From assembly GCF_012516375.2 (NCBI RefSeq), contig NZ_CP051204.2:6324001-6388000 (forward strand): 64,000 nt of DNA, written 5' to 3'. The notes under the pieces are model-generated. The model was not told the DNA's origin. It saw nothing but the letters and a program-made list of their open reading frames with translations, and searched no databases. Below, piece after piece: positions 11,401 to 21,132 of this stretch. Both the position numbers and the translations under genes were made by a program. Source of the stretch: Chitinophaga oryzae (lineage in GTDB: Bacteria; Bacteroidota; Bacteroidia; Chitinophagales; Chitinophagaceae). Each line of letters opens with the position of its first letter. Positions within the stretch are counted from its first letter, which is position 1.

Positions 11401-14400
11401 TGGGTCTTCTTTGGCAGAAAGATCGAGGTAATGAAACTGCCGGGGCATTTCATCTGCCGGAACAACCTTCTGTCTCGGCCCGTCTGCGGCAACAAATGTG
11501 GTCCTTAGTATTTCATAGCTCTCCACCATTACGCGGAACACTCTTTCCAGCACCAGCACATCAGGGCTTCCGCAGATGGTATATGCCGAGGGCATCAGAT
11601 AAGCATTGCCGTTGTCCTCAATTTGCTCCAGTGTCCAGAAACGCCGCTGGGAATGTCCGGCCGGGTAATGGTCACATTCTTCCAGTGGAACAATAGTCTC
11701 ATGCAGCGCTTTCTTCAACGTGGATATATACGCTGAGAAATCTCTTAATACCGGGTATTTAAACAAAGCAGCTATGTCTGTGGTGATATCGAATGTGCCG
11801 GACACTCTTGATATCACTCTGGTTGACTTCAGGGAATGCCCACCTATCTCGAAGAAATTATCTTCCGGCCCGACCTTTCTCCCATTCAGTACTTCTTCCC
11901 AGATCAACGCCATCTGCCGTTCTGTTTCGGATATAAAACGGTGGTCCTTGCCTTCCTCCGTGGTCTCATTATGCGGAATCGGCAGTGCTTTCAGGTCATT
12001 TTTTCCATTTGGCGTAAGCGGGAACTTCTCCAGCTCCCTGATATAGGAAGGGACCATGTAGGAGGGTAACGCTGCAGCGAGATAAGTCCGGATGCGTGCA
12101 TCCATTTTACCGGACTGCCCACGCAGCCTGATCAGTTTTTTTAATGCCGCCCGGTCTATTTTACCGTTATCAGTAACCGGCAGGGCATCCAAGCACACTG
12201 TCACGGAGGGAATCATGTGTGGCGCCAACCTGAGTGACATTTCATCTTTTATATAACGTGGCTCCTTGCTGTAACCATCTTTCAGCGTATAAAAAAGATG
12301 GAGGTAAGGTTCCTCATGCGAATCCTCAGCATATAATACGGTACAGTCTTTAACCGCGGCTATATGTGATATTTTTATCTCCACCTCCTCTATTTCCACC
12401 CTGTGTCCTCTCACCTTCACCTGCTTGTCGTTGCGCCCGGCAAACTCCAGCTCTCCCTGGTTGTTGATCAGCCCTATGTCGCCTGTCCTGTAAAATCTGC
12501 AGGTCAGTCCCTGGTGTGAAACAGTGATATATTTCTGAAAGGTCTGTTCCGGATCATTAATATAGCCACGGCCTACACAAACACCGCCGATAACAATTTC
12601 CCCTTTTTCACCGGTCTCTGTTGGCCTGCCAGATTCATCCAGTACGTAAACTTCCGCACCGTGTATCGGGGTACGGAGGACTGGCACGGTGACAGCGGCG
12701 GGCTTTCCGTCCATGATATAATGGGAAATATCATCTGAGGTTTCCGTGGCGCCGTAGGTGTTCGCTATTTTCTTTCCCGGAAACCGTTTTAACCATTGTT
12801 CAAGCAGAGAGGGCCTGAAAGTTTCAGCATTCAGTATCATGAACTCCAGGCCAGCGAATAGCCGCTGCCTGTTGTCATCCTTCAGTATTTCCATCATTTC
12901 CACCAGGTAGGTGGGCACCAGTTCAAGTATTGTTACGCAATGGGCGTCTGTTTCCCGGATAAACTGTTCAGGGTTTCTGACTACTGCGTTAGTATAAATG
13001 CGGGTACAAGCTCCCGCCACCAACGCCGTCACCAGTTGCCACACCGAAATATCGAAACTGACCGACGCGTTCTGTACAATGATACTACGGCGGTTAACCT
13101 CGAAATCATCAATTTTTCCCTGTATATGATTGATCATGCCGAGATGTTCGATCATGACTCCTTTAGGGGCACCTGTTGAGCCGGATGTATACATAATGTA
13201 AGCCAGGTCTTCATCCCGCGCTGGCGACATCTTTTCAGCCACAGTTGGCAACCCGTCATTTACCTCCATGGGCAAGCGAAGTGTCGCTGCCTCAGCAGGC
13301 AATTTATCTCTGAGGGTCTCATCCTCATATATTACAACAGCCGGCAGGGCATCGTCGATAATCTGCCGGATACTAACCGCAGGATATTCCGGGTTCAACG
13401 GAAGATAAGCGGCGCCCGATTTCCAGATGGCAAGTATTACCTCCACCATCCTTGCCGAGCGGTCCATCAGCACACCAATGATGGTTTCCCGGCCGGCAAC
13501 GAAAGCTTCCCTGATCAGATAACGGCTCAATTTATCTACCCGTCTGTTCAGCTCCCCATATGTAATAAAAATATCGCCGAATGCAATGGCTACTGCGTCA
13601 GGAAACTTTTGCGCATTGCCCTCAAAATGTGCCATCAATAGTTTACCGGCAGAAGCCTGATGAGCGGTCACATCATTTTTCCCGGCCACGATAGCAGTCA
13701 GCTGCTTTTCCAGTTCCTCCCGGCTGATCTGTGCCGGCAGAGCAGGGTCTGTGCCCACCGGGATGTCCTCCCGTATGTAATACAAGGCCAGCGCCCTTTC
13801 TTTGTTTGCCGTCTCATAGGAATGGAGCAACACTTTTCCCACTCCGTCCACCTCCAGCGCTTTCTGTTCAATCTCATTCATCTCCACCCGGTACCCCCTG
13901 ATTTTAATCTGATTGTCTTTTCGGCCAAGGAACTCGAGATTTCCATCCGCTAACAATCTGCCCATATCGCCCGTTTTGTATAATTTTTTTCCGGGTTTAA
14001 ATGGATGGGAAACGAATACGGCATTGGTAAGTTCAGGATTATTCAGATATCCTGCTGCCACGCCTTCTCCGCCGATATAGATCTCTCCTGGCACTCCGGC
14101 CGGTAACAACCCCATGTCGGCTGATAAAACATATATCTCTTCGCCCGGCATCGGCTTGCCAACGGTCAGATGCTCCCGGCCGTTCATTTCATAATATGTG
14201 CTCCAGGTGGCGGTTTCAGTAGGCCCGTATACATTCACGACGCGGGTGCCGACAACCCGGCGGAGCCGCTGAAACAACTGCAACGGCAATGCCTCACCTC
14301 CTACAAGTAAATACCTGAAATGGCTGATGATGTCCGCATCCGTTTCCAGGAAAAACTGCAGGCTGGAGGGAGTAAGCTGGATAAAATCTATATGTGCCCT

Positions 14401-16488
14401 TTTGATCAGCCTTAATATGAACAGGTCGTTTTGCAAATCAGACCTCGATACCAGTACTACCGTGGCACCCAGTAACAGGCCGCTCAAAATTTCAGGGGTA
14501 GACATATCCCAGGAAATACTGGCATAGCTCAGTATCCTGAAATCGCCGCTTAGCCCGAACAACTGGTCATAACTTTTTGAAAAACTAACAACATTAGTAT
14601 GCTGTACCAGAACGCCTTTAGGCCTTCCGGTAGATCCTGAAGTAAAGAAGGTGATAGCCGGATCTGTTCCCTTGTTTACATATGCCGGCGGAGAAGTTTC
14701 GTAAACAGCGGACTCGCGAAACAATTTGTCCTGATCAATCCGTTTGACGCCGGAGGATAATACTTTCTCCTCCAATGCCGCGGCCGTGATAACGATTTGC
14801 GGAGCCGCATCTGCCAACATCTGCAGGATACGTTCCCCGGGATCGTCTGTATTGAGGGGCAAATAGGCCGCACCAGCTTTTAATACGGCCAGGATAACCA
14901 TCGGTAAACGTTCTGACACGGGCAATAATATAGCGACAATATCTCCCCGCTTAACCTCATAGGTTAGCTGAAGATAGTGTGCTACCCGGTTGACATGTTG
15001 CTGCAGACAGGCATAGCTGATCACATGATCATTGTAAACGACAGCTGCCTTGTCTGCACGTGCAGCCACACATTGGTCCAGCATTTCGGGGATTGTCACC
15101 GGACAACTTCCCCAACCGTCTATTTCCTGGAACGCGCTCAGCTGTTGCTTTTTTTCCGTTTCAGAAAGCAGACTGATATCTCCAATCCTGATTGCAGGCT
15201 CTTTTAACACCTGTTCCACCACCATGCTGAAATGCTGCACCATTCCTTCTGCAAACCGGTCGTCTATCTGAGAATTGTTAAATTCAAAGTCAACCCGGAT
15301 GTTCGCCCCGATGGATACTGTAATAACAAAATCATAAGGTGTCTGGTAAGCTCCCTTCCAGTCCAATACGTCAAAAAAAGCATCTTCCTGCGATGCGTCG
15401 TCATCGGAAACTGTTTCCGTATAGTTGTTGACTATTAAAAGATGATCAATCAGGTCACGTCGCAGGATGCTTTCTTCCTGGATTTCCGGCAAAGGATAGT
15501 GTTCATATCTTTTCGTCTGGTTTTCAGCCATCTGAAAACTTGTGGCTAATTCATCAAACCGCTTATCGGCAGTAGCTTTTACGCGCACCGGCACCGCATT
15601 GATAAACAGCCCCATGATGTCATTCACACCATGTATTTCCGTGGGCCGCCCGGAAACGATCGTTCCAAAAATAACATCTGCCGCATCGTTATATTTACCG
15701 AGCATGATACCCCAAATGGCCTTGAAAAAAGTAAAAGGGGTGATGGCCAGCTGTTCCAGCAGCGCCATTAGCCTCTTTTTGTCGATTCCCTCATAGCTAC
15801 GTTGCTCAAGCTGATACTGCCGTTGTTGTTCGTTTATCGGCAACCGGGGTACTACCGCCTTCTGATCATAATCCAGCAGATAATCTTTCCAAAAGCGTTT
15901 CGCTGCCGCCACATCTCTTTGCAATGTCCATTTTATATAATCGGAAAACGGCCGGGGCGCCGGCAGGTTGATAGGTTGTCCCTGCACCATCAGCCGGTAA
16001 ATACCTTTGAGTTCTGCAGCGATGATCCTGAAGCTGCCACCGTCCAGGATAATATGATGGTGACTCAGAATAATTTCGAAAAGCTCATTGCTCAGTTTGA
16101 GAACTCCCACGCGCAGTAACATATCCTTTGAGAGATCAAAAGGTGTGTTTCTGTCCCTGTTCCGGTAAGTTTCCACCTGCTGTTCCTGCGCCTCCGCAGC
16201 GAGGCCGGTCAGGTCCGCCACATCCAGGCGGATGCGGCGCTGCTTGAGCACTACCTGTAATGGCTGCCCGGCTTTCCTGTCTGTAAACACTGTCCGTAGC
16301 ACCGGATGCCGCCTTATGATTTCATTAAAGCTCTGCTCAAGTATCTGCACGTCGAGGCGCATGACCACCCTCATCGAAAACTGCTCGAAATAAGCTAATG
16401 AAGAAGTATTTAATTTGCTATGAAAGTAAATGCCCTCCTGCAATGGCGACAACGGGTAAACGTCCTCTATATCTTTTCTGTCGAACAT
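8413..16488 (-). CDS. NRPS with an adenylation domain nested in another, C-A(A)-T-C-A-T
   Basis: Synthetase of 2691 aa. Order: C1 1-445 (HHIILDG; opening YPLSPLQEGIYFHS suits a C domain acting after an E domain), outer A1 465-930, a complete second A 935-1455, the missing A9/A10 end of A1 at 1460-1503 (LPSYMVPSY, then PNGKND), T1 1515-1590 (GGHSL), C2 1605-2040 (HHLVSDG), A3 2070-2560, T2 2580-2650 (GGDSI) and a short tail ending GLSPQGLDSIFE. Pocket residues read D-M-P-Q-L-G-V-T-W for outer A1, D-I-W-E-I-N-T-D-D for the nested A and D-V-W-Q-V-V-S-D-A for A3; none is assigned. Outer and nested A both keep TSGSTG and an A10 lysine, yet only one carrier domain follows. The gene starts 8 nt after the A-T-E subunit. 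Confidence 0.95.
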   Translation of the reverse strand: MFDRKDIEDVYPLSPLQEGIYFHSKLNTSSLAYFEQFSMRVVMRLDVQILEQSFNEIIRRHPVLRTVFTDRKAGQPLQVVLKQRRIRLDVADLTGLAAEAQEQQVETYRNRDRNTPFDLSKDMLLRVGVLKLSNELFEIILSHHHIILDGGSFRIIAAELKGIYRLMVQGQPINLPAPRPFSDYIKWTLQRDVAAAKRFWKDYLLDYDQKAVVPRLPINEQQRQYQLEQRSYEGIDKKRLMALLEQLAITPFTFFKAIWGIMLGKYNDAADVIFGTIVSGRPTEIHGVNDIMGLFINAVPVRVKATADKRFDELATSFQMAENQTKRYEHYPLPEIQEESILRRDLIDHLLIVNNYTETVSDDDASQEDAFFDVLDWKGAYQTPYDFVITVSIGANIRVDFEFNNSQIDDRFAEGMVQHFSMVVEQVLKEPAIRIGDISLLSETEKKQQLSAFQEIDGWGSCPVTIPEMLDQCVAARADKAAVVYNDHVISYACLQQHVNRVAHYLQLTYEVKRGDIVAILLPVSERLPMVILAVLKAGAAYLPLNTDDPGERILQMLADAAPQIVITAAALEEKVLSSGVKRIDQDKLFRESAVYETSPPAYVNKGTDPAITFFTSGSTGRPKGVLVQHTNVVSFSKSYDQLFGLSGDFRILSYASISWDMSTPEILSGLLLGATVVLVSRSDLQNDLFILRLIKRAHIDFIQLTPSSLQFFLETDADIISHFRYLLVGGEALPLQLFQRLRRVVGTRVVNVYGPTETATWSTYYEMNGREHLTVGKPMPGEEIYVLSADMGLLPAGVPGEIYIGGEGVAAGYLNNPELTNAVFVSHPFKPGKKLYKTGDMGRLLADGNLEFLGRKDNQIKIRGYRVEMNEIEQKALEVDGVGKVLLHSYETANKERALALYYIREDIPVGTDPALPAQISREELEKQLTAIVAGKNDVTAHQASAGKLLMAHFEGNAQKFPDAVAIAFGDIFITYGELNRRVDKLSRYLIREAFVAGRETIIGVLMDRSARMVEVILAIWKSGAAYLPLNPEYPAVSIRQIIDDALPAVVIYEDETLRDKLPAEAATLRLPMEVNDGLPTVAEKMSPARDEDLAYIMYTSGSTGAPKGVMIEHLGMINHIQGKIDDFEVNRRSIIVQNASVSFDISVWQLVTALVAGACTRIYTNAVVRNPEQFIRETDAHCVTILELVPTYLVEMMEILKDDNRQRLFAGLEFMILNAETFRPSLLEQWLKRFPGKKIANTYGATETSDDISHYIMDGKPAAVTVPVLRTPIHGAEVYVLDESGRPTETGEKGEIVIGGVCVGRGYINDPEQTFQKYITVSHQGLTCRFYRTGDIGLINNQGELEFAGRNDKQVKVRGHRVEIEEVEIKISHIAAVKDCTVLYAEDSHEEPYLHLFYTLKDGYSKEPRYIKDEMSLRLAPHMIPSVTVCLDALPVTDNGKIDRAALKKLIRLRGQSGKMDARIRTYLAAALPSYMVPSYIRELEKFPLTPNGKNDLKALPIPHNETTEEGKDHRFISETERQMALIWEEVLNGRKVGPEDNFFEIGGHSLKSTRVISRVSGTFDITTDIAALFKYPVLRDFSAYISTLKKALHETIVPLEECDHYPAGHSQRRFWTLEQIEDNGNAYLMPSAYTICGSPDVLVLERVFRVMVESYEILRTTFVAADGPRQKVVPADEMPRQFHYLDLSAKEDPLAHVKLLIEQERQQRIDFTKGPLFRVRLFRYDKNRFVLLFLVHHLVSDGWSTEIMRHQLNYLYNELKKDAHFKLPPRTLQYKDCVAWQYQQLNGPAVTEHRRYWQDRLSGELPVLDLPLSKSRPVEKTFVGAVLEQGIPPQLTEKIKRIAATEGASVFMVLLSVCRTLFYRYTAQEDMILGTSIAGRAHGQLEDQIGLFMNTVPLRTRVNSKENFYTVLSAEKRTLLEAYQHQDYPFDLMIQDLKVKRRMDRSPIFDVLVEFQDFEETLAGISADTAPEDFSIDGFSLDNYAIKFDLNIVFIQHDGQLKISFGYNTGLFDKAHACSIVDQYLQLAEQLLNNPFCPVGEADIVLPEEKRILRSAFKQTDLTNTVSLNERLYEHSLRWPGHICAGTHHEQLSYLALDSGVQLLARSLKDNYRIQPKDVVAVLLPRSLHLMESILAIWQCGAVYLPVDPSYPEHRIGTILEDAAPALIITNIDLLHEHLFMTALSIPICMFTPPTARCSRELPKQRLPFPSLEDDAYIIYTSGSTGKPKGAVISHLGMLNHIQAKVHDLGLDESAVVIQNASQGFDVSIWQLFAALFTGGKTVILEKDEVTNPAALIRGVAVSGAGVLQVVPSYLSLLFAAMDQQQELHVGLRGLKTLVTVGELLTASHIRKWFGYFPGTPILNSYGPTEASDAITHAWLTSAAVEDPVPVGYAVQNAEVYVLDDNLQLCPPWVYGQVCVSGAGVGKGYLNMAEKTAEVFVEKGFLGKTIYKTGDWGRFLPSGDLELKGRIDHQVKINGNRIEPEEIVHHIVNSRLVTDAKVLLVDRGADKVLVAFIVTPHAEDIRTQLRSVLTKCLPPYMIPAYFQAIETFPLTASGKVDLLKLKAAFNASMPDDTEEQRSVPEMMEERLLLTSVASVLEMKQARMQSNFFELGGDSIKAIRLVMELKSQGWILDVKDVFRTGNLKELAACMQKATVPVKRPPDIPSGAPTFDYNGLSPQGLDSIFE

Positions 16489-16496
16489 AGTTGACT

Positions 16497-19400
16497 TTAG
16501 TTGAACATAGTTTCTAAATCATCCAGCGTAAGGCCCTTGAATGTCAGATCGCCCGGCGTTACCTTTTGTTCCCTGATAGCACTGCAATAGGAAATAATCT
16601 CCGCCAGCGCGGCTTTATAGGTATTGCTGAACGCCTCCATCTCCGTATCACTAAAATAGCAGCGGTCATATGCCAGCTCTGTTTTAAGCCGGCCTTCAAC
16701 GATCAAGGCGGTGAAGGCTATCGGCGTAACCCTTTTCATACGCGGGTCCGTGTGATGGCCATATGACCTGGCGGCCACCTCAAAGGAGTGGTACTTTATC
16801 TTGCCGACAACACCGAAATAATTGAAGCTGATTTGCGGCATAGTGAAATCAAGTTCCCTCTTGTGTTCCGCTGCCGTATAGTGCTTAATAAAGGGATAAT
16901 GTGCTCCCTTGAGCGGCACCAGCCTGCGATCGTCTTTATTCTTCACGATATTTACCTCCAGCGAGGCGGCGGAATCGAAATGAATGTTGAACGGGTAGAA
17001 AGACGAAAACCAGCCAATTGTACGGCTTACATCAAGTCCGTCAACAATATTTTCTCTGCCATGGGCTTCCAATAGTATCTGTAGCGAAGAAAAGCTCCAA
17101 TGTGACCAAACTGATTTTGCCAGCGCGGTCAGCATCAGGTCCTGTACATCGGTACCCAATGCGAGCCCCGCGCGTTCTATCAACAATGAACACAGTTCAT
17201 CATCTATCTCCGGATAAATACATTTCATATGCGCAAACAATCCCCCGGAATCACTACCGGCACATGGTATCGTGTCAGGCGCTTTGACATGCTGTTGTTT
17301 CCAGTAATCCAGCTCGCTGAGCAGCGGCGGCTCATTGGCGCTTTGCACTGCCTTCTCCGCCCATATGCTGAAAGGAACCGTATCATGGGAAGGGGCAGAC
17401 AACCGGCCGGTACTTTCTTCTTTTATCCGTTTGTCGAGGTCTTCCAACAAAATACCCCACGACACAGTATCAATGACAAAATGATGTATGATGATCAGCA
17501 ACAGCGGAGATGGCTCCAGCCGTACAAATGCCATTTTCACCAGCGGACCCGTTTCCGGGTCCATAGCAGCGTGCAGGGATTCCGCTGTTTCTTCCAACAG
17601 CAGTTCCGTTTCCTTTCCGGCGACAGGATATATCTCCGTAATATCAAAGAAATGGTTGGTCTCTGTCAGGCAGGGCTGCACTACTTCATTGGTACGTTTA
17701 AACCTGGTTTTAAAAATGCTGTGGGCGGCAAACACGTTGTTCAGCACGCCGACAAGCGACTCCATTGGCCATTGATGATGAAGCCACAACGCGACAGACT
17801 GGTTATAGCGGTTATAATGCCCAAGCCCGTTCGCAATGATCTCTTTCTGAATAGGAGTCAACGGATAGTCTCCCGGCTGTAACACATATGTTTGTTTTTC
17901 TCCCGTTTCAACCAGCCTGGCAGCGAGATGCATGAGCACCGGCGCGTCGAAGACGTCCTGTATCTCCACTTTGAATCCGGCGGCGTGCATTCTGGAGGAA
18001 AACTGGATCGCTTTTAAGGAGTCGCCTCCCATCTGAAAAAAATTACTTTCACGGCCTGCTTTTCTGCCCAGGATGTCTTCCCATAACTCCACTATTAATG
18101 CTTCTTTGCCTGTTTGGGGAGGCGTAACATCAGAACGCAACTGTGCCAGGGATGACTCGTACAGTTGCAGCAAGAGCCTTCTGTCTGCTTTTCCTTCTAC
18201 CGTAAGTGGGATGCGTTCAATCTGTTTCAACCCGGCAGGCAACATATGCGCCGGTAGTTTTTGCTTAAGAAAAAGTGATATATCAGTGCCCGGAAAGTCT
18301 TTCTCCGCCGTATGTTTTACTTTATAAAAAGCTACCAGTGTTTTTTCAGCAGTCACCAATACCACTGCATCGTCCACCATCTCATGCAGGCAAATCACCT
18401 TTTCAATTTCTCCCGGTTCAATCCGGAACCCTCTGATTTTTATCTGATCATCCTTTCTTCCATGAAAAGCGAGGTCCCCTGTAGTCAGCCACCGGCCGAA
18501 ATCTCCGGTCCTGTATAACCTTTCTCCTGCCCGAAAGGGGTTGGGTATAAATTTTTCAGCTGTCAGGCTGGGATTATTCAGATATTCTATGGCAACACCG
18601 GCTCCTGCTATACATATTTCTCCTACCACGCCTTTCGGCAACATTTTCATATCAGCATTCAGAATAAATATTGACTTGTTGATGCCCGGACGTCCGAGCG
18701 GCACCGGATTTGGCCCGTGAATATCTTCAAACCGGCAAAGAGTTGTATTGACTGTTGCCTCAGTAGGCCCATAAGCGTTATAGTATCGTTTACCCTGTCT
18801 CAGGTAGTATCTGGCGTCTTTCAGAATAGCCTGTTCTCCGCCTGTAATAAGGGTCCGCAATGTTTTGAACTCCCTGTATCCAAGATTGCTCAGAAAAGAA
18901 GGCGATACCGTCATCAGGCTGATATCATTTTCCTCCAGAAAAGCGACAAACCGTTCCGAGTTATTAATGACCTTGTTGGGAACAATGGTCAATGTGGCGC
19001 CGGAGCATAAGGTCATCACAAAATCAAGGATGGAAGCGTCGAAAGCATGGGAGTGACTCTGAAGAATATTTTCTGCGGGGGAAAGCTTCAGTTTCACTAT
19101 GTGGTCTGTAGCGAGATTCACCACTGATTGATGGTCTACCAGGACTCCTTTGGGCGTACCACTCGATCCCGAAGTGTAGATGATATATAATGGAGTAGCT
19201 GAAACAGGCTCTTCAAATAATACCGCTTCTTCTGCCGGCCGCTCTGAATAGGCATCTATTGTAATGATCTGCCGGTTAAACATTCCAAGTTCAAACAGGT
19301 AGTCCGTCGTTGTAAGCAGCATGCGCAGACCGCTATCTTCAATAAAATGGCGCACCCTGTCTGCCGGGTATCCGGGATCAATGGGCAGATAGATTGCGCC

Positions 19401-20390
19401 GATCCTGGCAATGGCCAGAAAGGCAATGACAGAAAAATGAGATCTGTCCAGATATACACCTACACATTTGTTCTCTTCCAGTTCCTGATGATAATCCCGC
19501 ACCAAGACATTTGACAACCGCCGCACTTCATGGTCCAGTACAGCGTACGTCAGCCGGTTCCCTTCGAATACAACTGCCGGATGGTCCGGTGTCCGTCTGA
19601 CCTGGTCTTCAAACAGCTGATACAGGTTCCGGACCTGGGGAACCGCATAGGAAGTGTTGTTCAGGCCGGTCAGTAATTCCTCCAATTCGGATGCAGACAT
19701 GACCACCACTTCCGATACGGCACGCCCCAGCTTGTCAAACGACGCGATGACCCTTTTAAAACCGTCAGCGAAACGTTCTATGAACCATGTTTCATATTTG
19801 CCGGCATTATAGTGATATTCCAGCTGCAGATCACCTTTTTCCTCATCTTCCTTCATATCGATAATGAGATCATACTTTTCTTCTGCAACCGCATCATGAA
19901 TAGTATGAAGCGCTGAATACTTCAATAATATGTTCGTAGCAGGCGCCGTGCCTTCTCCATCGGTAAAAAGCCCGGCCAGAGAAAAATCCTGGTGCGTATA
20001 ACTGTTGACAACTACTGTATTTACTATTTCAATAGCCTGCTGAATCGTACATTCCTTCACGTCTGGTAATATCAGAGATACATACAGCGATTCCTTCGCT
20101 TCTGAAGCATTCTTCATAAATAGCGGCACATCAATAATTACCGTGGATGAATTGTACCTGTAGTGCGTCAACAGGATACGAAAGGCCGTGGCAAGAAGGA
20201 TAAATTTTTCAAGTGGCCTGTTGTTAGCATATTTTTTTATCAGGCGGAAGTGAGCATCCGGAGACGTGATGTGAACAGCAAAAGAAGATGGTTCCGTTGA
20301 ATGCGCTATGGTTCCATCGAAAGTAAATATTCTTTCTTCGATAGCTGCTACCGAACGCCAAAACAGGTATTTTTCAGAATAGTTAACCAT
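16497..20390 (-). CDS. NRPS, partial C-A-T-E (epimerising module)
   Basis: Single-module synthetase. It opens with only the C-terminal lobe of a condensation domain (about 220 residues, no HHxxxDG), then A (TSGSSG), T (GGDSL) and a full epimerisation domain. E-domain signatures are HHFVIDTVSW, EAHGREN, RTIGWFSSFYP and FNYFG, so the loaded residue is probably released as its D form. Pocket residues read D-A-L-T-I-G-A-V-N, unassigned. An in-frame ATG exists upstream at 20456. I prefer 20390 because it places the start about ten residues before the conserved FW, as in the two other subunits that begin with this lobe. The tail GLTLDDLETMFN resembles a C-terminal docking helix, and the next gene begins 8 nt downstream with a matching C domain. 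Confidence 0.93.
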   Translation of the reverse strand: MVNYSEKYLFWRSVAAIEERIFTFDGTIAHSTEPSSFAVHITSPDAHFRLIKKYANNRPLEKFILLATAFRILLTHYRYNSSTVIIDVPLFMKNASEAKESLYVSLILPDVKECTIQQAIEIVNTVVVNSYTHQDFSLAGLFTDGEGTAPATNILLKYSALHTIHDAVAEEKYDLIIDMKEDEEKGDLQLEYHYNAGKYETWFIERFADGFKRVIASFDKLGRAVSEVVVMSASELEELLTGLNNTSYAVPQVRNLYQLFEDQVRRTPDHPAVVFEGNRLTYAVLDHEVRRLSNVLVRDYHQELEENKCVGVYLDRSHFSVIAFLAIARIGAIYLPIDPGYPADRVRHFIEDSGLRMLLTTTDYLFELGMFNRQIITIDAYSERPAEEAVLFEEPVSATPLYIIYTSGSSGTPKGVLVDHQSVVNLATDHIVKLKLSPAENILQSHSHAFDASILDFVMTLCSGATLTIVPNKVINNSERFVAFLEENDISLMTVSPSFLSNLGYREFKTLRTLITGGEQAILKDARYYLRQGKRYYNAYGPTEATVNTTLCRFEDIHGPNPVPLGRPGINKSIFILNADMKMLPKGVVGEICIAGAGVAIEYLNNPSLTAEKFIPNPFRAGERLYRTGDFGRWLTTGDLAFHGRKDDQIKIRGFRIEPGEIEKVICLHEMVDDAVVLVTAEKTLVAFYKVKHTAEKDFPGTDISLFLKQKLPAHMLPAGLKQIERIPLTVEGKADRRLLLQLYESSLAQLRSDVTPPQTGKEALIVELWEDILGRKAGRESNFFQMGGDSLKAIQFSSRMHAAGFKVEIQDVFDAPVLMHLAARLVETGEKQTYVLQPGDYPLTPIQKEIIANGLGHYNRYNQSVALWLHHQWPMESLVGVLNNVFAAHSIFKTRFKRTNEVVQPCLTETNHFFDITEIYPVAGKETELLLEETAESLHAAMDPETGPLVKMAFVRLEPSPLLLIIIHHFVIDTVSWGILLEDLDKRIKEESTGRLSAPSHDTVPFSIWAEKAVQSANEPPLLSELDYWKQQHVKAPDTIPCAGSDSGGLFAHMKCIYPEIDDELCSLLIERAGLALGTDVQDLMLTALAKSVWSHWSFSSLQILLEAHGRENIVDGLDVSRTIGWFSSFYPFNIHFDSAASLEVNIVKNKDDRRLVPLKGAHYPFIKHYTAAEHKRELDFTMPQISFNYFGVVGKIKYHSFEVAARSYGHHTDPRMKRVTPIAFTALIVEGRLKTELAYDRCYFSDTEMEAFSNTYKAALAEIISYCSAIREQKVTPGDLTFKGLTLDDLETMFN

Positions 20391-21132
20391 AGAAAAAAAT
20401 TGTAGCAAATATGTATAGTGGACAGCAAATGGATACCTGTTGATGCTATTGCACACAGCATCCTGTTGGCAAAAGAGTCTCTTCTGTCAATACTAAAAAA
20501 TGCGTCACCGCACTGCAAACAGATTTCACACGAACTGAGGTCTACCGGCTGGCCTGAAGCACCAAACAGGACCCTTCCTGAATGAATACCTTACGTGGAA
20601 TGACAGTTGTGTGGCATATTATACAATCTCCATAGTTGGCCAGGGGCAGGCCACATTCATTACTTTGTCGTGTTACACCTACAGCATAATGATGCTAATA
20701 ATGGTTATAATAACAACAGCTGTAAATCAGGAAATATGGATAAACAAATCAGGAACAACACAAAATCTTCAGGTCCCGGGAGAAGTGGTAGTTGGCATGC
20801 ACACCCGCTCTATAGGCCCGGGAAAAATTGCTTCTCAGCATAAAAGAAAAACCATAAAGTACACATTATAATAGTTAACAAAAACAACAGCACAACTCAG
20901 TACATTACTTGAAAGAATTATTGAAAAGGGCTATTAGCAGAGAATAAAAAAACAGTACCAAATAAAGATAAAAATCTAATTTTATAATACAAAATATTTT
21001 ACGAAATTTATTTGATCATTTGCATGATCTGTTTGTAAAACAACCTATGCATCATCACTGAATTCATCAACCATCAGTTGCTGCAGCACTCTCAACGTCA
21101 TTCATCATTCATCGTTCCTCAATTTTTTTTTC
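20391..21132. other. Divergent intergenic region between two NRPS operons
   Basis: About 0.7 kb separate the minus-strand A-T-E gene from the plus-strand NRPS gene and must hold both promoters. The right part (about 20860-21130) is strongly AT-rich. I found no perfect TTTG-N19-21-TAnnTTTG promoter on either strand. On the minus strand a near match, CATATTTG, lies about 15 nt before the ATG at 20390. Short plus-strand open frames at 20607-20871 have no recognisable similarity and are not called. Confidence 0.5.
21014..21029. promoter_or_regulatory. Small inverted repeat upstream of plus-strand NRPS
   Basis: GATCAT and ATGATC form perfect 6-bp arms around TTGC, about 100 nt before the ATG at 21133. 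It could be an operator in the divergent region. Arms this short in AT-rich DNA may also be chance. Confidence 0.25.

Noticed and set aside
20607..20871. Two overlapping plus-strand frames of 78 and 86 codons in the divergent NRPS promoter region
   Set aside because: No similarity to a known family, two competing frames over the same bases and no start signal. A membrane-like stretch in one is not enough.
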